This document shows positions 14,722-22,229 of a stretch of 27,888 nt of DNA, in pieces. The position numbers and the translations under genes are program-made. The stretch comes from CAYSLA01 sp964431685. GTDB lineage: Bacteria; Armatimonadota; UBA5829. The stretch spans positions 1 through 27,888 of the forward strand of contig CAYSLA010000030.1 in the NCBI GenBank assembly GCA_964431685.1, in the 5' to 3' direction. Each line of letters begins with the position of its first letter. Within the stretch, counting starts at the first letter, position 1. Below the pieces are notes generated by a model. That model worked only from the letters and a program-made list of their open reading frames with translations, ran no database searches and was not told the DNA's origin.

Positions 14722-14940
14722 ATGGCTAAAGAGCAGGCCATACAGGTTGAGGGACGGGTTACCGACTCGCTGCCCAACGCGACATTCCGCGTTGAGCTAC
14801 CGACTGGGCATTCGGTGCTGGCTCACGTGTCCGGAAAGATCCGGATGCATTTCATAAAGATATTGCCGGGCGACAGAGTGCTTATCGAGCTGAGTCCCTA
14901 TGACTTGGGCAGAGGCCGGATAGTATACAGATATAAGTAG
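14722..14940 (+). CDS. infA: Translation initiation factor IF-1
   Basis: The 72-residue product is a single OB-fold matching IF-1: AKEQAIQVEGRVTDSLPNA, then FRVELPTGHSVLAHVSGKI and the end RGRIVYRYK. IF-1 binds the A site of the 30S subunit with IF-2 and IF-3. It begins on the base after the map stop. A 100-base spacer follows that contains only weak pairing possibilities and an eight-codon reading frame I do not regard as a gene. Confidence 0.98.
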   Translation: MAKEQAIQVEGRVTDSLPNATFRVELPTGHSVLAHVSGKIRMHFIKILPGDRVLIELSPYDLGRGRIVYRYK

Positions 14941-15040
14941 ATGGGGCTGGGACCCCGCGGCTGATCTCTGGTCAACAGATGTTAGATGTTTGTGGGCTGG
15001 AGATGGGGAAGCGTGCTCCGCTGTCTGAGAGGAAGATCAA

Positions 15041-15157
15041 ATGAAGGTAAGAGCGTCAGTCAAGAAGATGTGCGAGGGGTGTAAGGTCATCAAGCGCAGA
15101 GGCGTGGTTCGCGTCATCTGCAAGACCTCACCAAAGCATAAGCAGAGGCAGGGCTGA
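15041..15157 (+). CDS. rpmJ: 50S ribosomal protein L36, zinc-binding form
   Basis: The 38-residue product reads MKVRASVKKMCEGCKVIKRR and so on, with zinc ligands Cys11, Cys14, Cys27 and His33 in the canonical C-x2-C-x12-C-x5-H spacing, so this is the C+ form of L36. An AGAGGAAG Shine-Dalgarno lies about 8 bases before the ATG. It sits between infA and rpsM, the standard place. The stop codon falls in the loop of a hairpin (15149-15164). Confidence 0.96.
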   Translation: MKVRASVKKMCEGCKVIKRRGVVRVICKTSPKHKQRQG

Positions 15158-15164
15158 AGCCCTG
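15149..15164 (+). other. Hairpin enclosing the rpmJ stop codon
   Basis: CAGGGC (15149-15154) pairs perfectly with GCCCTG (15159-15164) around the loop TGAA, which contains the rpmJ TGA stop. There is no T-run, so it is not an obvious terminator. It could slow termination or mark an RNA-processing site before rpsM; this is inference. Confidence 0.45.
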
Positions 15165-15222
15165 GTGGTATTGATGAACACCTCAATGGGTTCTCAGAAT
15201 ATCAATTGGAGGATACGGTAGC

Positions 15223-15594
15223 TTGGCTAGAATTGCAGGTATAGACCTCCCGAGAGACAAGAAAGTCGAATACGCGCTGACCTACATCTTCGGAATAGGT
15301 CTCACAAGTGCTCAGCAGATTGTCGAAGAGGCGAGGGTAGACCCCAGTACTCGTGTTCGGGACCTCACAGAAAGTGAGATTTCGGAGCTCAGGAAAGTGA
15401 TCGAAGGCAACTACACTGTAGAAGGTGAGTTGTGTCGAGATGTGGCTATGAGCATACGTCGTCTGATGGAGATCGGGTGCTACAGAGGCATCCGGCATCG
15501 GAGAGGTCTGCCGGTGCGCGGACAGCGCACCAAGACGAATGCGCGAATGAGAAAGGGTCCGAGAAGGACTGTCGGAGTCAGGCGCAAGAAGTAA
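15223..15594 (+). CDS. rpsM: 30S ribosomal protein S13
   Basis: The 123-residue product starts ARIAGIDLPRDKKVEYALTY and contains CYRGIRHRRGLPVRGQRTKT near the C-terminus, certain marks of S13. S13 contacts the P-site tRNA and bridges to the 50S subunit. The start is TTG at 15223, supported by the conserved MARIAG opening and a TTGGAGGA Shine-Dalgarno ending about 12 bases upstream. It opens the alpha block. Confidence 0.97.
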   Translation: MARIAGIDLPRDKKVEYALTYIFGIGLTSAQQIVEEARVDPSTRVRDLTESEISELRKVIEGNYTVEGELCRDVAMSIRRLMEIGCYRGIRHRRGLPVRGQRTKTNARMRKGPRRTVGVRRKK

Positions 15595-15655
15595 TACTGC
15601 TCTTCGGACGGTACGCAACTGTGCCGGTTGAGCCGAAATATGGAGGGCTGCTTAA

Positions 15656-16054
15656 TTGGTTAGAAAGCAAGGAACCGAGCGAGTTCCAAAATCGCGAGAG
15701 AAGAAGAACGTCGTCTATGGCGTGGCTCATATCAAGAGCACGTTCAATAATACGATCGTGTCCATAACTGACACCAACGGCGCCGTGCTATCGTGGGCGA
15801 GCGCTGGAACGGTAGGGTTCAAGGGAACTAAGAAGGGCACGCCGTTTGCGGCCCAGTTGGCTTCCGAGAACGCTGCCCGGAAGGCTATGGAGCACGGACT
15901 AAGGCGAGTTGACGTTTATGTGCGTGGGCCTGGGTCCGGTCGTGAGACAGCGATCCGTTCGCTGCAGGCCGCAGGGTTGGAAGTTGTCCTGATCAAGGAC
16001 GTTACCCCAATTCCGCACAACGGTTGTCGCGCGCCGAAGCGCAGGCGTGTTTAG
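15656..16054 (+). CDS. rpsK: 30S ribosomal protein S11
   Basis: The 132-residue product contains VAHIKSTFNNTIVSITDTNG, LSWASAGTVGFKGTKKGTPF and the C-terminal DVTPIPHNGCRAPKRRRV, all S11 hallmarks. S11 forms part of the 30S platform near the E site. The start is TTG at 15656 with a TGGAGGG Shine-Dalgarno about 8 bases upstream. The 61-base spacer to rpsM has only short pairing possibilities. Confidence 0.97.
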   Translation: MVRKQGTERVPKSREKKNVVYGVAHIKSTFNNTIVSITDTNGAVLSWASAGTVGFKGTKKGTPFAAQLASENAARKAMEHGLRRVDVYVRGPGSGRETAIRSLQAAGLEVVLIKDVTPIPHNGCRAPKRRRV

Positions 16055-16071
16055 TTCAATTTGTATTTGTT

Positions 16072-16100
16072 GCGCCGCTTCTCTTTGAGTTTCGCGGCGC
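16072..16100 (+). other. GC-rich stem-loop in the rpsK-rpsD spacer
   Basis: GCGCCGC (16072-16078) pairs perfectly with GCGGCGC (16094-16100) around a 15-base T-rich loop, 33 bases before the rpsD start. There is no T-run after the stem. Because S4 often regulates alpha operons, this structure is a candidate regulatory site, but the link is inference from position only. Confidence 0.45.
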
Positions 16101-16133
16101 GTTTGAGTGGCAACGCTAGGAGAATGGTAGCTT

Positions 16134-16769
16134 ATGGCATCCGAAGGTAAGCCAGTCTGCAGATTGTGCAGACGAGAGGGAGCGAAGCTTTATCTTAAGG
16201 GGGACAGGTGTTATTCCCGCAAGTGCTCCGTGGACAAGCGCGCTTTCGCGCCTGGTCAGCACGGGCAGGGGGGAACCAGGCAGAGGAAGCTTTCTGACTA
16301 CGGTCAGCAGCTTCGGGAAAAGCAGAAGCTCAAAAGAATATATGGAATGCGCGAGAAGCAGTTCCGTCTGAACGTGACCGAAGCCATTCGACTTCCGGGA
16401 GTTACGGGCGAGAACCTGCTGCAGTTGCTGGAGCTGAGGCTGGACAACGCGGTATACCGTCTTGGGTTTGCCACGAGCCGATCTCAGGCAAGGCAGTTTG
16501 TTTCGCATGGTCATTTCCTGGTTAACGGCAAGAAAGTCGACGTGCGGTCCTATCTGTTGAGGCCTAACGATGTTATCGAGGTGGCCGAAGGTTCGCGGAA
16601 GATGGCGCCGTTGGCAACAGCGATTGAGAGTTCGGGCGGAAGAGGGGTTCCCAGTTGGCTGCAGATGGATCTGCGCCAGTTCAGAGGCACGGTCCTTTCG
16701 GCTCCCGTGCGCGACGAGATTGATACTGACGTTCAGGAATCGCTGATAGTCGAGTTTTATTCCAGATAA
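16134..16769 (+). CDS. rpsD: 30S ribosomal protein S4
   Basis: The 211-residue product has the zinc-type N-terminal motif CRLCRREG plus CYSRKCSVDKR (four cysteines), the KLKRIYGMREKQFR segment and an S4 RNA-binding domain, RLDNAVYRLGFATSRSQARQ followed by HFLVNGKKV. S4 starts 30S assembly and helps keep decoding fidelity. Length is normal. It lies in the alpha block between rpsK and rpoA, with rpoA beginning 14 bases later. Confidence 0.97.
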   Translation: MASEGKPVCRLCRREGAKLYLKGDRCYSRKCSVDKRAFAPGQHGQGGTRQRKLSDYGQQLREKQKLKRIYGMREKQFRLNVTEAIRLPGVTGENLLQLLELRLDNAVYRLGFATSRSQARQFVSHGHFLVNGKKVDVRSYLLRPNDVIEVAEGSRKMAPLATAIESSGGRGVPSWLQMDLRQFRGTVLSAPVRDEIDTDVQESLIVEFYSR

Positions 16770-16783
16770 CGGAGGCGACAATA

Positions 16784-17923
16784 ATGGAGATGGTAACGCC
16801 GCGCATCGAGATTCTTGAGGATGGCGCGACCTATGGAAAGTTTGTCGCGGAACCGTTGGCTCAGGGTTTTGGCTATACTATCGGTAACGCCCTAAGGCGA
16901 GTCTTACTGTCGTCGATCACGGGTGCTGCGATAACCTCGATTAACATAGAGGGCGTACTGCACGAGTTCTCCACGATCCCGGGGGTCAAGGAGGACACCA
17001 CTGAGTTGATTCTCAATCTCAGGGAGCTGTACGTGAAGATGGACCCTGTGCTGGCGGCAGATGGCGAATGTGGTATTGTCACGATCGATGTGCATGGACC
17101 TGGTGAGGTTACCGGCGCGGACATCAAGTGCCCTGAGGGGATTGAGGTCGTGAACCCGGAGACCCATATCGCTCAACTCAACGATGAGACCGCAGTACTT
17201 CGCGCGGAGCTGACTGTTGAGATTGGCAAGGGATATGTTCTGCCTGATCAGCAGGAGCGTGTCAAGCAGACCATTGGTGTGATTCCGGTCGGTGCGGTTT
17301 TCTGTCCTGTGGTTACGGTCAGCTACACCGTTGACCCGTGCAGGGTTGGTCACAAGACCGACTTTGACCGACTGGTCATCGAGGTGACCACCAACGGTAC
17401 CGTGAGACCCGCCACTGCTCTTGGACATGCGTCCAGGATACTGGATCAGCAGTTGCAGTTGTTCTTTGAGTTGGCCACCGGCTCGCGCGAAGGCGAGATG
17501 GCGCTCGGGGTGAGCGCCGTCGGAATGTTGCCTGGGCCGCCCGATGCAAGGATCGAGGAGCTGGACTTCTCGGTAAGGACTTACAACTGTCTGAAGAAAG
17601 CCAGCATCCTGACGTTGCGAGAACTGGTTCAGTTCAGCGAACAGGATCTTATCAATATCAGGAATTTTGGCAAGAAGTCGCTGACGGAAGTCAGGGAGAA
17701 ACTGGAGACTCTCAGTCTCTCGCTCAGGCCGTCGGGTGATGGCAGCGAACTGAGGATTCTGCCGGAAGCGATTGACGGCGAAGACTTTGACGATGATGAT
17801 GTCGATGACGACGTCGACGACGTCGATGTTGACGAGGAGTCTGTTGACGAAGCGGCTGAACAGGCAAGTGCTGACGACGATGCCGCGGAGTCAGCCGAGG
17901 CTATGCAGGAAGTCGAGGAATAG
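16784..17923 (+). CDS. rpoA: RNA polymerase alpha subunit with acidic C-terminal tail
   Basis: The 379-residue product has the alpha N-terminal domain (FGYTIGNALRRVLLSSI near residue 26-42, the dimerisation and assembly region) and the alpha C-terminal domain (LKKASILTLRELVQFSEQD then IRNFGKKSLTEVREKL), which binds UP elements and activators. Residues from about 331 to the end form a 49-residue tail with 27 Asp or Glu and no Lys or Arg, encoded by a GAT/GAC/GTC low-complexity stretch. Usual alpha is about 310-330 residues. The tail is continuous with the rest and ends before rplQ, so a sequencing error is unlikely. Confidence 0.97.
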   Translation: MEMVTPRIEILEDGATYGKFVAEPLAQGFGYTIGNALRRVLLSSITGAAITSINIEGVLHEFSTIPGVKEDTTELILNLRELYVKMDPVLAADGECGIVTIDVHGPGEVTGADIKCPEGIEVVNPETHIAQLNDETAVLRAELTVEIGKGYVLPDQQERVKQTIGVIPVGAVFCPVVTVSYTVDPCRVGHKTDFDRLVIEVTTNGTVRPATALGHASRILDQQLQLFFELATGSREGEMALGVSAVGMLPGPPDARIEELDFSVRTYNCLKKASILTLRELVQFSEQDLINIRNFGKKSLTEVREKLETLSLSLRPSGDGSELRILPEAIDGEDFDDDDVDDDVDDVDVDEESVDEAAEQASADDDAAESAEAMQEVEE

Positions 17924-17962
17924 TCCTCGTTCTATACGTGAGTATGAGGCAGGAATAAGCGG

Positions 17963-18391
17963 ATGAAGCACGGTGTTGCCGGACGAAAACTGGGTTTGCC
18001 AAGTGATCAGCGTCTTGCGTTGCTGAATGGCATAGTGAGATCGCTCATAATGTATGATGCGGTGGAGACCACCGAACCGCGTGCCAAAGAAGCACGGGTT
18101 ATAGCTGAGAAACTTATCTCTGCGGCTAAGGACAATACGCTGCATTCCAGGCGAATGGCGAGGAGAATTCTTCCACCGCCGCACCCGCCTAAGGACTACC
18201 TGAGGGTGAGGAGTGCGGAACAGAAGAAGATGCGTGAAGAACTCAAGCAGCAGGACCCTGTCCGCAGGCTGTTTACCGTGATTGCCCCTAAAGTGGCTGA
18301 TAGGCAGGGCGGCTTTACTCGCCTGACCAAGATTGGCCGCCGCAGGGGAGATGCGGCATCCATTGTCAAGCTGGAGATCATCTCGGATTAG
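17963..18391 (+). CDS. rplQ: 50S ribosomal protein L17
   Basis: The 142-residue product starts KHGVAGRKLGLPSDQRLALL and has the VETTEPRAKEARVIAEKLI helix and a FTRLTKIGRRRGDAASIVKL C-terminal strand, matching L17. There is an insertion of about 15-20 residues around residues 72-90 (PPPHPPKDYLRVRSAEQKK), somewhat longer than the commonest bacterial form. It follows rpoA by 39 bases, as usual. Confidence 0.96.
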   Translation: MKHGVAGRKLGLPSDQRLALLNGIVRSLIMYDAVETTEPRAKEARVIAEKLISAAKDNTLHSRRMARRILPPPHPPKDYLRVRSAEQKKMREELKQQDPVRRLFTVIAPKVADRQGGFTRLTKIGRRRGDAASIVKLEIISD

Positions 18392-18437
18392 TCGACGCTC
18401 TGGGCGTCCTGGATGAACGGGAATTGGTTCGGCAAGA

Positions 18438-19187
18438 GTGCGTAACGTCAAAGTGGTCCTGGAGTATGACGGAACGGAGTTCTTCGGATTCCAGTACCAA
18501 CCAGGAGTGCCCACGATCCAGGGCGAGCTGGAACGTGTCCTGACCAGGATAACCAAATCGCCGGTCACCGTCCATGGATCGGGCCGGACCGACGCCGGAG
18601 TGCACGCTGTCGGTCAGGTGATCAACTTCCGGACGGAAGGAAGCATCCCGATTGAGCGGGTTGGCGCGGCAATGAATGCGTTGCTGCCAAGGTCTATATC
18701 GGTTGTGTCTGCGGAGGAAGTCTCGGATGACTTTCACGCAAGGTATTCAGCGGTGTCCAGGCTCTATCGCTATGACATCCTGAACCGTCCGGTTAGAAGT
18801 GCTTTGCTCGGAAGGTATTGCTGGCACGTGCGACAGCCTTTGGACGAGAAGGCGATGCGCAGAGCAATGGAACCGCTGCTTGGTATACACGACTTTGCGG
18901 CCTTTGGCTCGGTGGAACGAGACGGTGATTGCACCGTGCGAGAGATCAAGTCTCTGTGTTTGGAGAGAAATGGCGAACGCCTGGTGATTCTCGTGAGGGC
19001 GAACGCCTTTCTGAGGTCGATGGTCAGGGCAATTGTCGGCACATTGACCGACGTTGGGCTTGGCCGAAGAGATATCTCGGACGTTGCTGAGATTCTTGAT
19101 TCAAAGGATCGGTCACGGTGCGGGGCGAGCGCTCCGTCGATGGGGCTGTTTCTGGTTGAAGTTGAGTATGAAAATGAGGATAGTTGA
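18438..19187 (+). CDS. truA: tRNA pseudouridine synthase A
   Basis: The 249-residue product makes pseudouridine at positions 38-40 of tRNA anticodon arms. VVLEYDGTEFFGFQ opens the first domain, and HGSGRTDAGVHAVGQ holds the catalytic Asp52; FLRSMVRAIVGTLTDVG near residue 195 is the second conserved block. The start is GTG at 18438. truA between rplQ and rplM-rpsI is a widespread arrangement. Its stop shares one base with the preferred rplM start. Confidence 0.97.
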   Translation: MRNVKVVLEYDGTEFFGFQYQPGVPTIQGELERVLTRITKSPVTVHGSGRTDAGVHAVGQVINFRTEGSIPIERVGAAMNALLPRSISVVSAEEVSDDFHARYSAVSRLYRYDILNRPVRSALLGRYCWHVRQPLDEKAMRRAMEPLLGIHDFAAFGSVERDGDCTVREIKSLCLERNGERLVILVRANAFLRSMVRAIVGTLTDVGLGRRDISDVAEILDSKDRSRCGASAPSMGLFLVEVEYENEDS

Positions 19188-19618
19188 TGAGCACCTACTT
19201 TGCTAAACGTGAGACACTGGAACGGAAGTGGTATTTGATCGACGCCGCGGAGATGCCGATTGGCAGAATGGCGGTCGAGGTTGCGAAGATACTCAGAGGT
19301 AAGAACAAGCCCACGTTCACGCCGCACGTGGATTGCGGAGATCACGTCATAGTGATCAACGCGTCAAGGTGTCGGCTTACGGGCAACAATAAGGGCGATG
19401 AACAGCTCTACAGGCATTCGGGCTATCCGGGTGGAATCAAGAGCATAACACGAGCCAAACAATTGCAGAAAGACCCAGTCAAGCTGGTGATGCGTGCGGT
19501 CAAAGGCATGCTTCCCCACAATAAGCTTGGGGACGCTATGTTGCGCAAGCTGAGAGTTCATCCGGGGGCTGAGCACAATCACGACGCTCAGAAGCCGGAG
19601 CTGATCAAGTTCGACTAA
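19187..19618 (+). CDS. rplM: 50S ribosomal protein L13
   Basis: The 143-residue product starts STYFAKRETLERKWYLIDA and contains MPIGRMAVEVAKILRGK and the GYPGGIKSITRAKQLQKDP and AVKGMLPHNKLG blocks of L13. L13 is an early assembly protein of the 50S subunit. I choose ATG 19187, seven bases after a GAGG, over the TTG one codon upstream. It pairs with rpsI, 19 bases downstream, as in most bacteria. Confidence 0.97.
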   Translation: MSTYFAKRETLERKWYLIDAAEMPIGRMAVEVAKILRGKNKPTFTPHVDCGDHVIVINASRCRLTGNNKGDEQLYRHSGYPGGIKSITRAKQLQKDPVKLVMRAVKGMLPHNKLGDAMLRKLRVHPGAEHNHDAQKPELIKFD

Positions 19619-19637
19619 TCAGGTCGGAGGTTTACTT

Positions 19638-20033
19638 TTGGAACAAACCGCTAGATACTATGGAACCGGGCACCGGAAAAACGCTACCGCCAGAGTGTGG
19701 ATATCTCCGGGCGAGGGCAGCGTCACCATCAATGGCAGGGCGATGTCCGAGTACGTTGGTCGAAAGGCCCTGGAGCTGATAATCATGCAGCCGTTTGAGG
19801 CAGTTGACCTTGTGGGAAGATACGACGTGATGGCCTTGTGCAAAGGCGGCGGTATCACCGGTCAGGCCGGGGCTGTTCGTCACGGTATCTCCAAGGCGCT
19901 GCTGGGCGTTGCTGAAGATATCAGAACACCTCTGCGTCGTCAGGGATTTCTGACCCGGGACCCGAGAGTCAAAGAGCGAAAGAAATACGGGCGCAAGCGG
20001 GCGAGGAGAGGCTTCCAGTTCTCCAAGCGCTAG
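19638..20033 (+). CDS. rpsI: 30S ribosomal protein S9
   Basis: The 131-residue product has RYYGTGHRKNATARVWISPG near the start, then LVGRYDVMALCKGGGITGQA and the C-terminal RKRARRGFQFSKR, whose final arginine touches P-site tRNA. The start is TTG at 19638 after a GGAGGT Shine-Dalgarno about 8 bases upstream. It is the last ribosomal gene of the superoperon; a 295-base non-coding stretch with hairpins and a terminator follows. Confidence 0.97.
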   Translation: MEQTARYYGTGHRKNATARVWISPGEGSVTINGRAMSEYVGRKALELIIMQPFEAVDLVGRYDVMALCKGGGITGQAGAVRHGISKALLGVAEDIRTPLRRQGFLTRDPRVKERKKYGRKRARRGFQFSKR

Positions 20034-20041
20034 TGGTTGCC

Positions 20042-20093
20042 TGATATACTTGTTGGACACGGTCCGGTGGGTCAGTTCTCATCGGATCGTGTC
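20042..20093 (+). other. Stem-loop just after rpsI
   Basis: GACACGGTCCG (20056-20066) pairs over 11 positions, one of them G-U, with CGGATCGTGTC (20083-20093). No T-run follows directly. A TGATATACT (20042-20050) just before it looks like an extended -10 box but has no -35 partner at the right distance. The stem may stabilise the 3' end of the superoperon mRNA; that is inference. Confidence 0.45.
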
Positions 20094-20182
20094 TTGCGAG
20101 CAGCCATTGGCTGGTGGGGTCTCTGCGTTGCGTTTGCCGCGTGCGCTGGTGATAGCGACGTAAGGATGCCCACATCGCTTCT

Positions 20183-20237
20183 GTCATTTCGACCAGCGGG
20201 AGAAACCCCCGAGATTACCGCGGCCAGTCGGAATGAC
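20183..20237. repeat. REP-like imperfect inverted repeat
   Basis: GTCATTTCGAC (20183-20193) and GTCGGAATGAC (20227-20237) are inverted copies with one difference, bracketing a 33-base centre that includes AGCGGG and CCGCGG arms. Short elements with GTCATTTCGAC-type ends occur as dispersed intergenic repeats in many bacterial genomes. Only one copy is visible here, so the repeat nature is inference from the sequence style. Confidence 0.45.
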
Positions 20238-20256
20238 GGCGTTTCCGTGAAGAATG

Positions 20257-20277
20257 CGGCCCTTTGGGGCCGTTTTT
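20257..20277 (+). terminator. Intrinsic terminator ending the ribosomal superoperon
   Basis: CGGCCC (20257-20262) pairs perfectly with GGGCCG (20267-20272) around a four-base loop, followed at once by TTTTT (20273-20277). This is a standard Rho-independent terminator on the + strand, 224 bases after the rpsI stop and about 50 bases before the next gene. It separates the ribosomal genes from the mixed cluster that follows. Confidence 0.8.
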
Positions 20278-20328
20278 GCTTGTACGGGGCAGGAATTGCC
20301 GGCGTGCAAGTCGAATCTGGTATTGGTT

Positions 20329-21105
20329 ATGCTCAATCCTACTGCTGGAATCGATGTGGGCTCTCTTTCAACGGACGTTGTGATTGCGGAGAAACGACGC
20401 GTGCTCGGCTATGCCATTGTTCCTACGCTGGCGCACGGTGGGGATGCCGCCGCGAGCGCTTTTGACTCAGCACTTCTGAGTGCGGGACTGTCTCGAGACG
20501 CTGTTGGCGCGATTGTGTCCACTGGATACGGCCGTGGCAGCGTGGAGTTTGCCTCGCGGACGGTTACGGAAATCACTTGCCACGCCGTTGGAGCTCGCGT
20601 GCTCTTTCCACAAGCGGCGATGGTGATAGACATCGGAGGCCAGGACAGCAAGGTCATTAGGCTGGGACCGGATGGGCGTGTTGAGGACTTTGTTATGAAT
20701 GACAAGTGTGCCGCGGGAACGGGGCGGTTTCTTGAAGTGATGGCTCAGGCACTGGACGTGCCGCTTGAGTGTACGGGAGAAATGGCTTTGGGCTCTTCTA
20801 CTGAACTTACGATATCCAGCACCTGCACGGTGTTTGCAGAGTCCGAGGTCGTGGCTTTGGCGGCGAGCGGTGCGGCCAGGGAAGATGTGCTTGCGGCGAT
20901 CAATCGCTCCGTGGTGGACCGCATTCTTGGGATGGTGTCGCGTATACACGGGGTCCCGCCCCCGGTGATGACCGGAGGAGTGGCAAAGAACTCCGGGATA
21001 GTTCGTGAGATCGAATCCCGGCTGGGCACACGCGCGCTCATTCCCGACGAACCGCAGATAGTTGGCGCGCTCGGTGCGGCGATCATCGCTGGGGAGGCCG
21101 TATGA
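20329..21105 (+). CDS. BadF/BadG/BcrA/BcrD-family ATPase; CoA-substrate-specific enzyme activase (HgdC type)
   Basis: The 258-residue product has an ASKHA ATPase fold: GIDVGSLSTDVVI at residues 7-19, DIGGQDSK at 101-108, NDKCAAGTGRF with Cys127 and STCTVFAESE with Cys166, and MTGGVAKN near residue 221. In HgdC the dimer holds one [4Fe-4S] cluster by the two cysteines, and ATP hydrolysis drives an electron into a 2-hydroxyacyl-CoA dehydratase or benzoyl-CoA-type reductase. The spacing of the cysteines from ATG 20329 matches my memory of characterised HgdC and supports this start, though no clear Shine-Dalgarno is seen. No dehydratase subunits lie in the window. It overlaps the next gene by four bases. 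Confidence 0.9.
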   Translation: MLNPTAGIDVGSLSTDVVIAEKRRVLGYAIVPTLAHGGDAAASAFDSALLSAGLSRDAVGAIVSTGYGRGSVEFASRTVTEITCHAVGARVLFPQAAMVIDIGGQDSKVIRLGPDGRVEDFVMNDKCAAGTGRFLEVMAQALDVPLECTGEMALGSSTELTISSTCTVFAESEVVALAASGAAREDVLAAINRSVVDRILGMVSRIHGVPPPVMTGGVAKNSGIVREIESRLGTRALIPDEPQIVGALGAAIIAGEAV

Positions 21106-22229
21106 GCATACTGCGCAGCTCAGAACTCCGTGGCGTTGGTATTCTGCTTGCTGTCATACTGGTGCTGGCGTTCTTTCTGGCAGCATTCACCGGGAAGCTT
21201 GAGCAATGGTTCGGTATCACTCTCTTTGGTGGGCCGAGAGCAGTAAACTCCATAATCTTCGTCTCGGAGGAGAGTGGAACACGAGAGCTCTGCATCGCCA
21301 AGACAGATGGTTCCGATCGCAGGACTCTGACTGACGGCGCGGACGTGGCTGGATTGCCGGCCGTCTCACCCAGCGGCAGCAGGATTATATACGTCGGTCG
21401 CTGGGGTGATCGTATGCAGGTGTTATCGATCGATGCTGATGGAGGGGGGCTACAGCAGTTGACCACGGCGACTGGCCCAAAGGATCGTCCCGAGTTCAGT
21501 CCAGATGGCAAGAAGCTCTCGTTTATTGACCGTGGCAAGGTCTATACAGCGGATATCAATGGCAGCAGCCCCAGATACATATTCCCTACCGATGCCGAAA
21601 TGCGCATGGCCTCTACTCAACGCCTGGAGATACCGGCCTATCGTGACTATGCCTGGGGACTCGACTGCACGAGTATGCTGGGTATCTCAGTGCACGACGA
21701 CAACGTAGACGTGCCGATGTTTCTTCCCTCATTCAGTTCAGAGCCGATTGCCCTGGCCGGAGGTCACGGGACGCCAAGCGTCAAGGTTCTGGGTTTGGCC
21801 CGCGGATCAAAGACCAGCGATTTCGTGGTCGGACTGCTCATCGAGAAAGAGACCCTGTTGTTTGTGTTCAATCCATCCGACCAGCAGGCATCTCCCATAG
21901 CCCGCCTCAGCAATCAGGCCTTGAACGGACTTGCGGTGTCTCCGGACGGCACGGCTGTTGTCGCCGCTCTTACGCCGACCGGCGAGGGCGGCTTGTCGGG
22001 TCTTGTGCGGTTTGACGTGGGTGCGGATACGCGGGTCGCCCTCACTGAAGGGGTGTTTACGCATCCCGCCTTTTCGCCGGATGGTGAAAGCGTGCTGGCT
22101 ACGATAGTGGAAGACGGCGGAGAGTCGCGAGACGTTGTGGTTGTTAGTGTTCGCACTGGCGAGTTGAGGCGTCTGACTTCCGATGGCAAGAGCTACAACG
22201 CAGTCTGGTCACCGGAGTCTACCAGATGA
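21102..22229 (+). CDS. Membrane-anchored PD40/TolB-like beta-propeller protein
   Basis: The 375-residue product has one N-terminal hydrophobic segment (about residues 11-29) and no cleavage site I trust, then repeated PD40-type blades such as LPAVSPSGSRIIYVGR, RPEFSPDGKKLSFID, LAVSPDGTAVVAALT and HPAFSPDGESVLATI. It is probably an extracytoplasmic propeller tethered to the inner membrane. TolB and DPP-type proteins share these blades, but the short form lacks TolB's N-terminal domain and a peptidase domain, so its function is unknown. Both ends overlap neighbours by four bases (ATGA), implying coupled translation with the activase and methyltransferase. Confidence 0.8.
   Translation: MSILRSSELRGVGILLAVILVLAFFLAAFTGKLEQWFGITLFGGPRAVNSIIFVSEESGTRELCIAKTDGSDRRTLTDGADVAGLPAVSPSGSRIIYVGRWGDRMQVLSIDADGGGLQQLTTATGPKDRPEFSPDGKKLSFIDRGKVYTADINGSSPRYIFPTDAEMRMASTQRLEIPAYRDYAWGLDCTSMLGISVHDDNVDVPMFLPSFSSEPIALAGGHGTPSVKVLGLARGSKTSDFVVGLLIEKETLLFVFNPSDQQASPIARLSNQALNGLAVSPDGTAVVAALTPTGEGGLSGLVRFDVGADTRVALTEGVFTHPAFSPDGESVLATIVEDGGESRDVVVVSVRTGELRRLTSDGKSYNAVWSPESTR

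Noticed and set aside
14941..14964. Eight-codon reading frame after infA
   Set aside because: Too short, no Shine-Dalgarno and no known peptide; probably chance.
20037..20465. A + strand open frame spanning the rpsI spacer and the activase start
   Set aside because: It passes through the hairpins and the intrinsic terminator and is out of frame with the clearly homologous activase.
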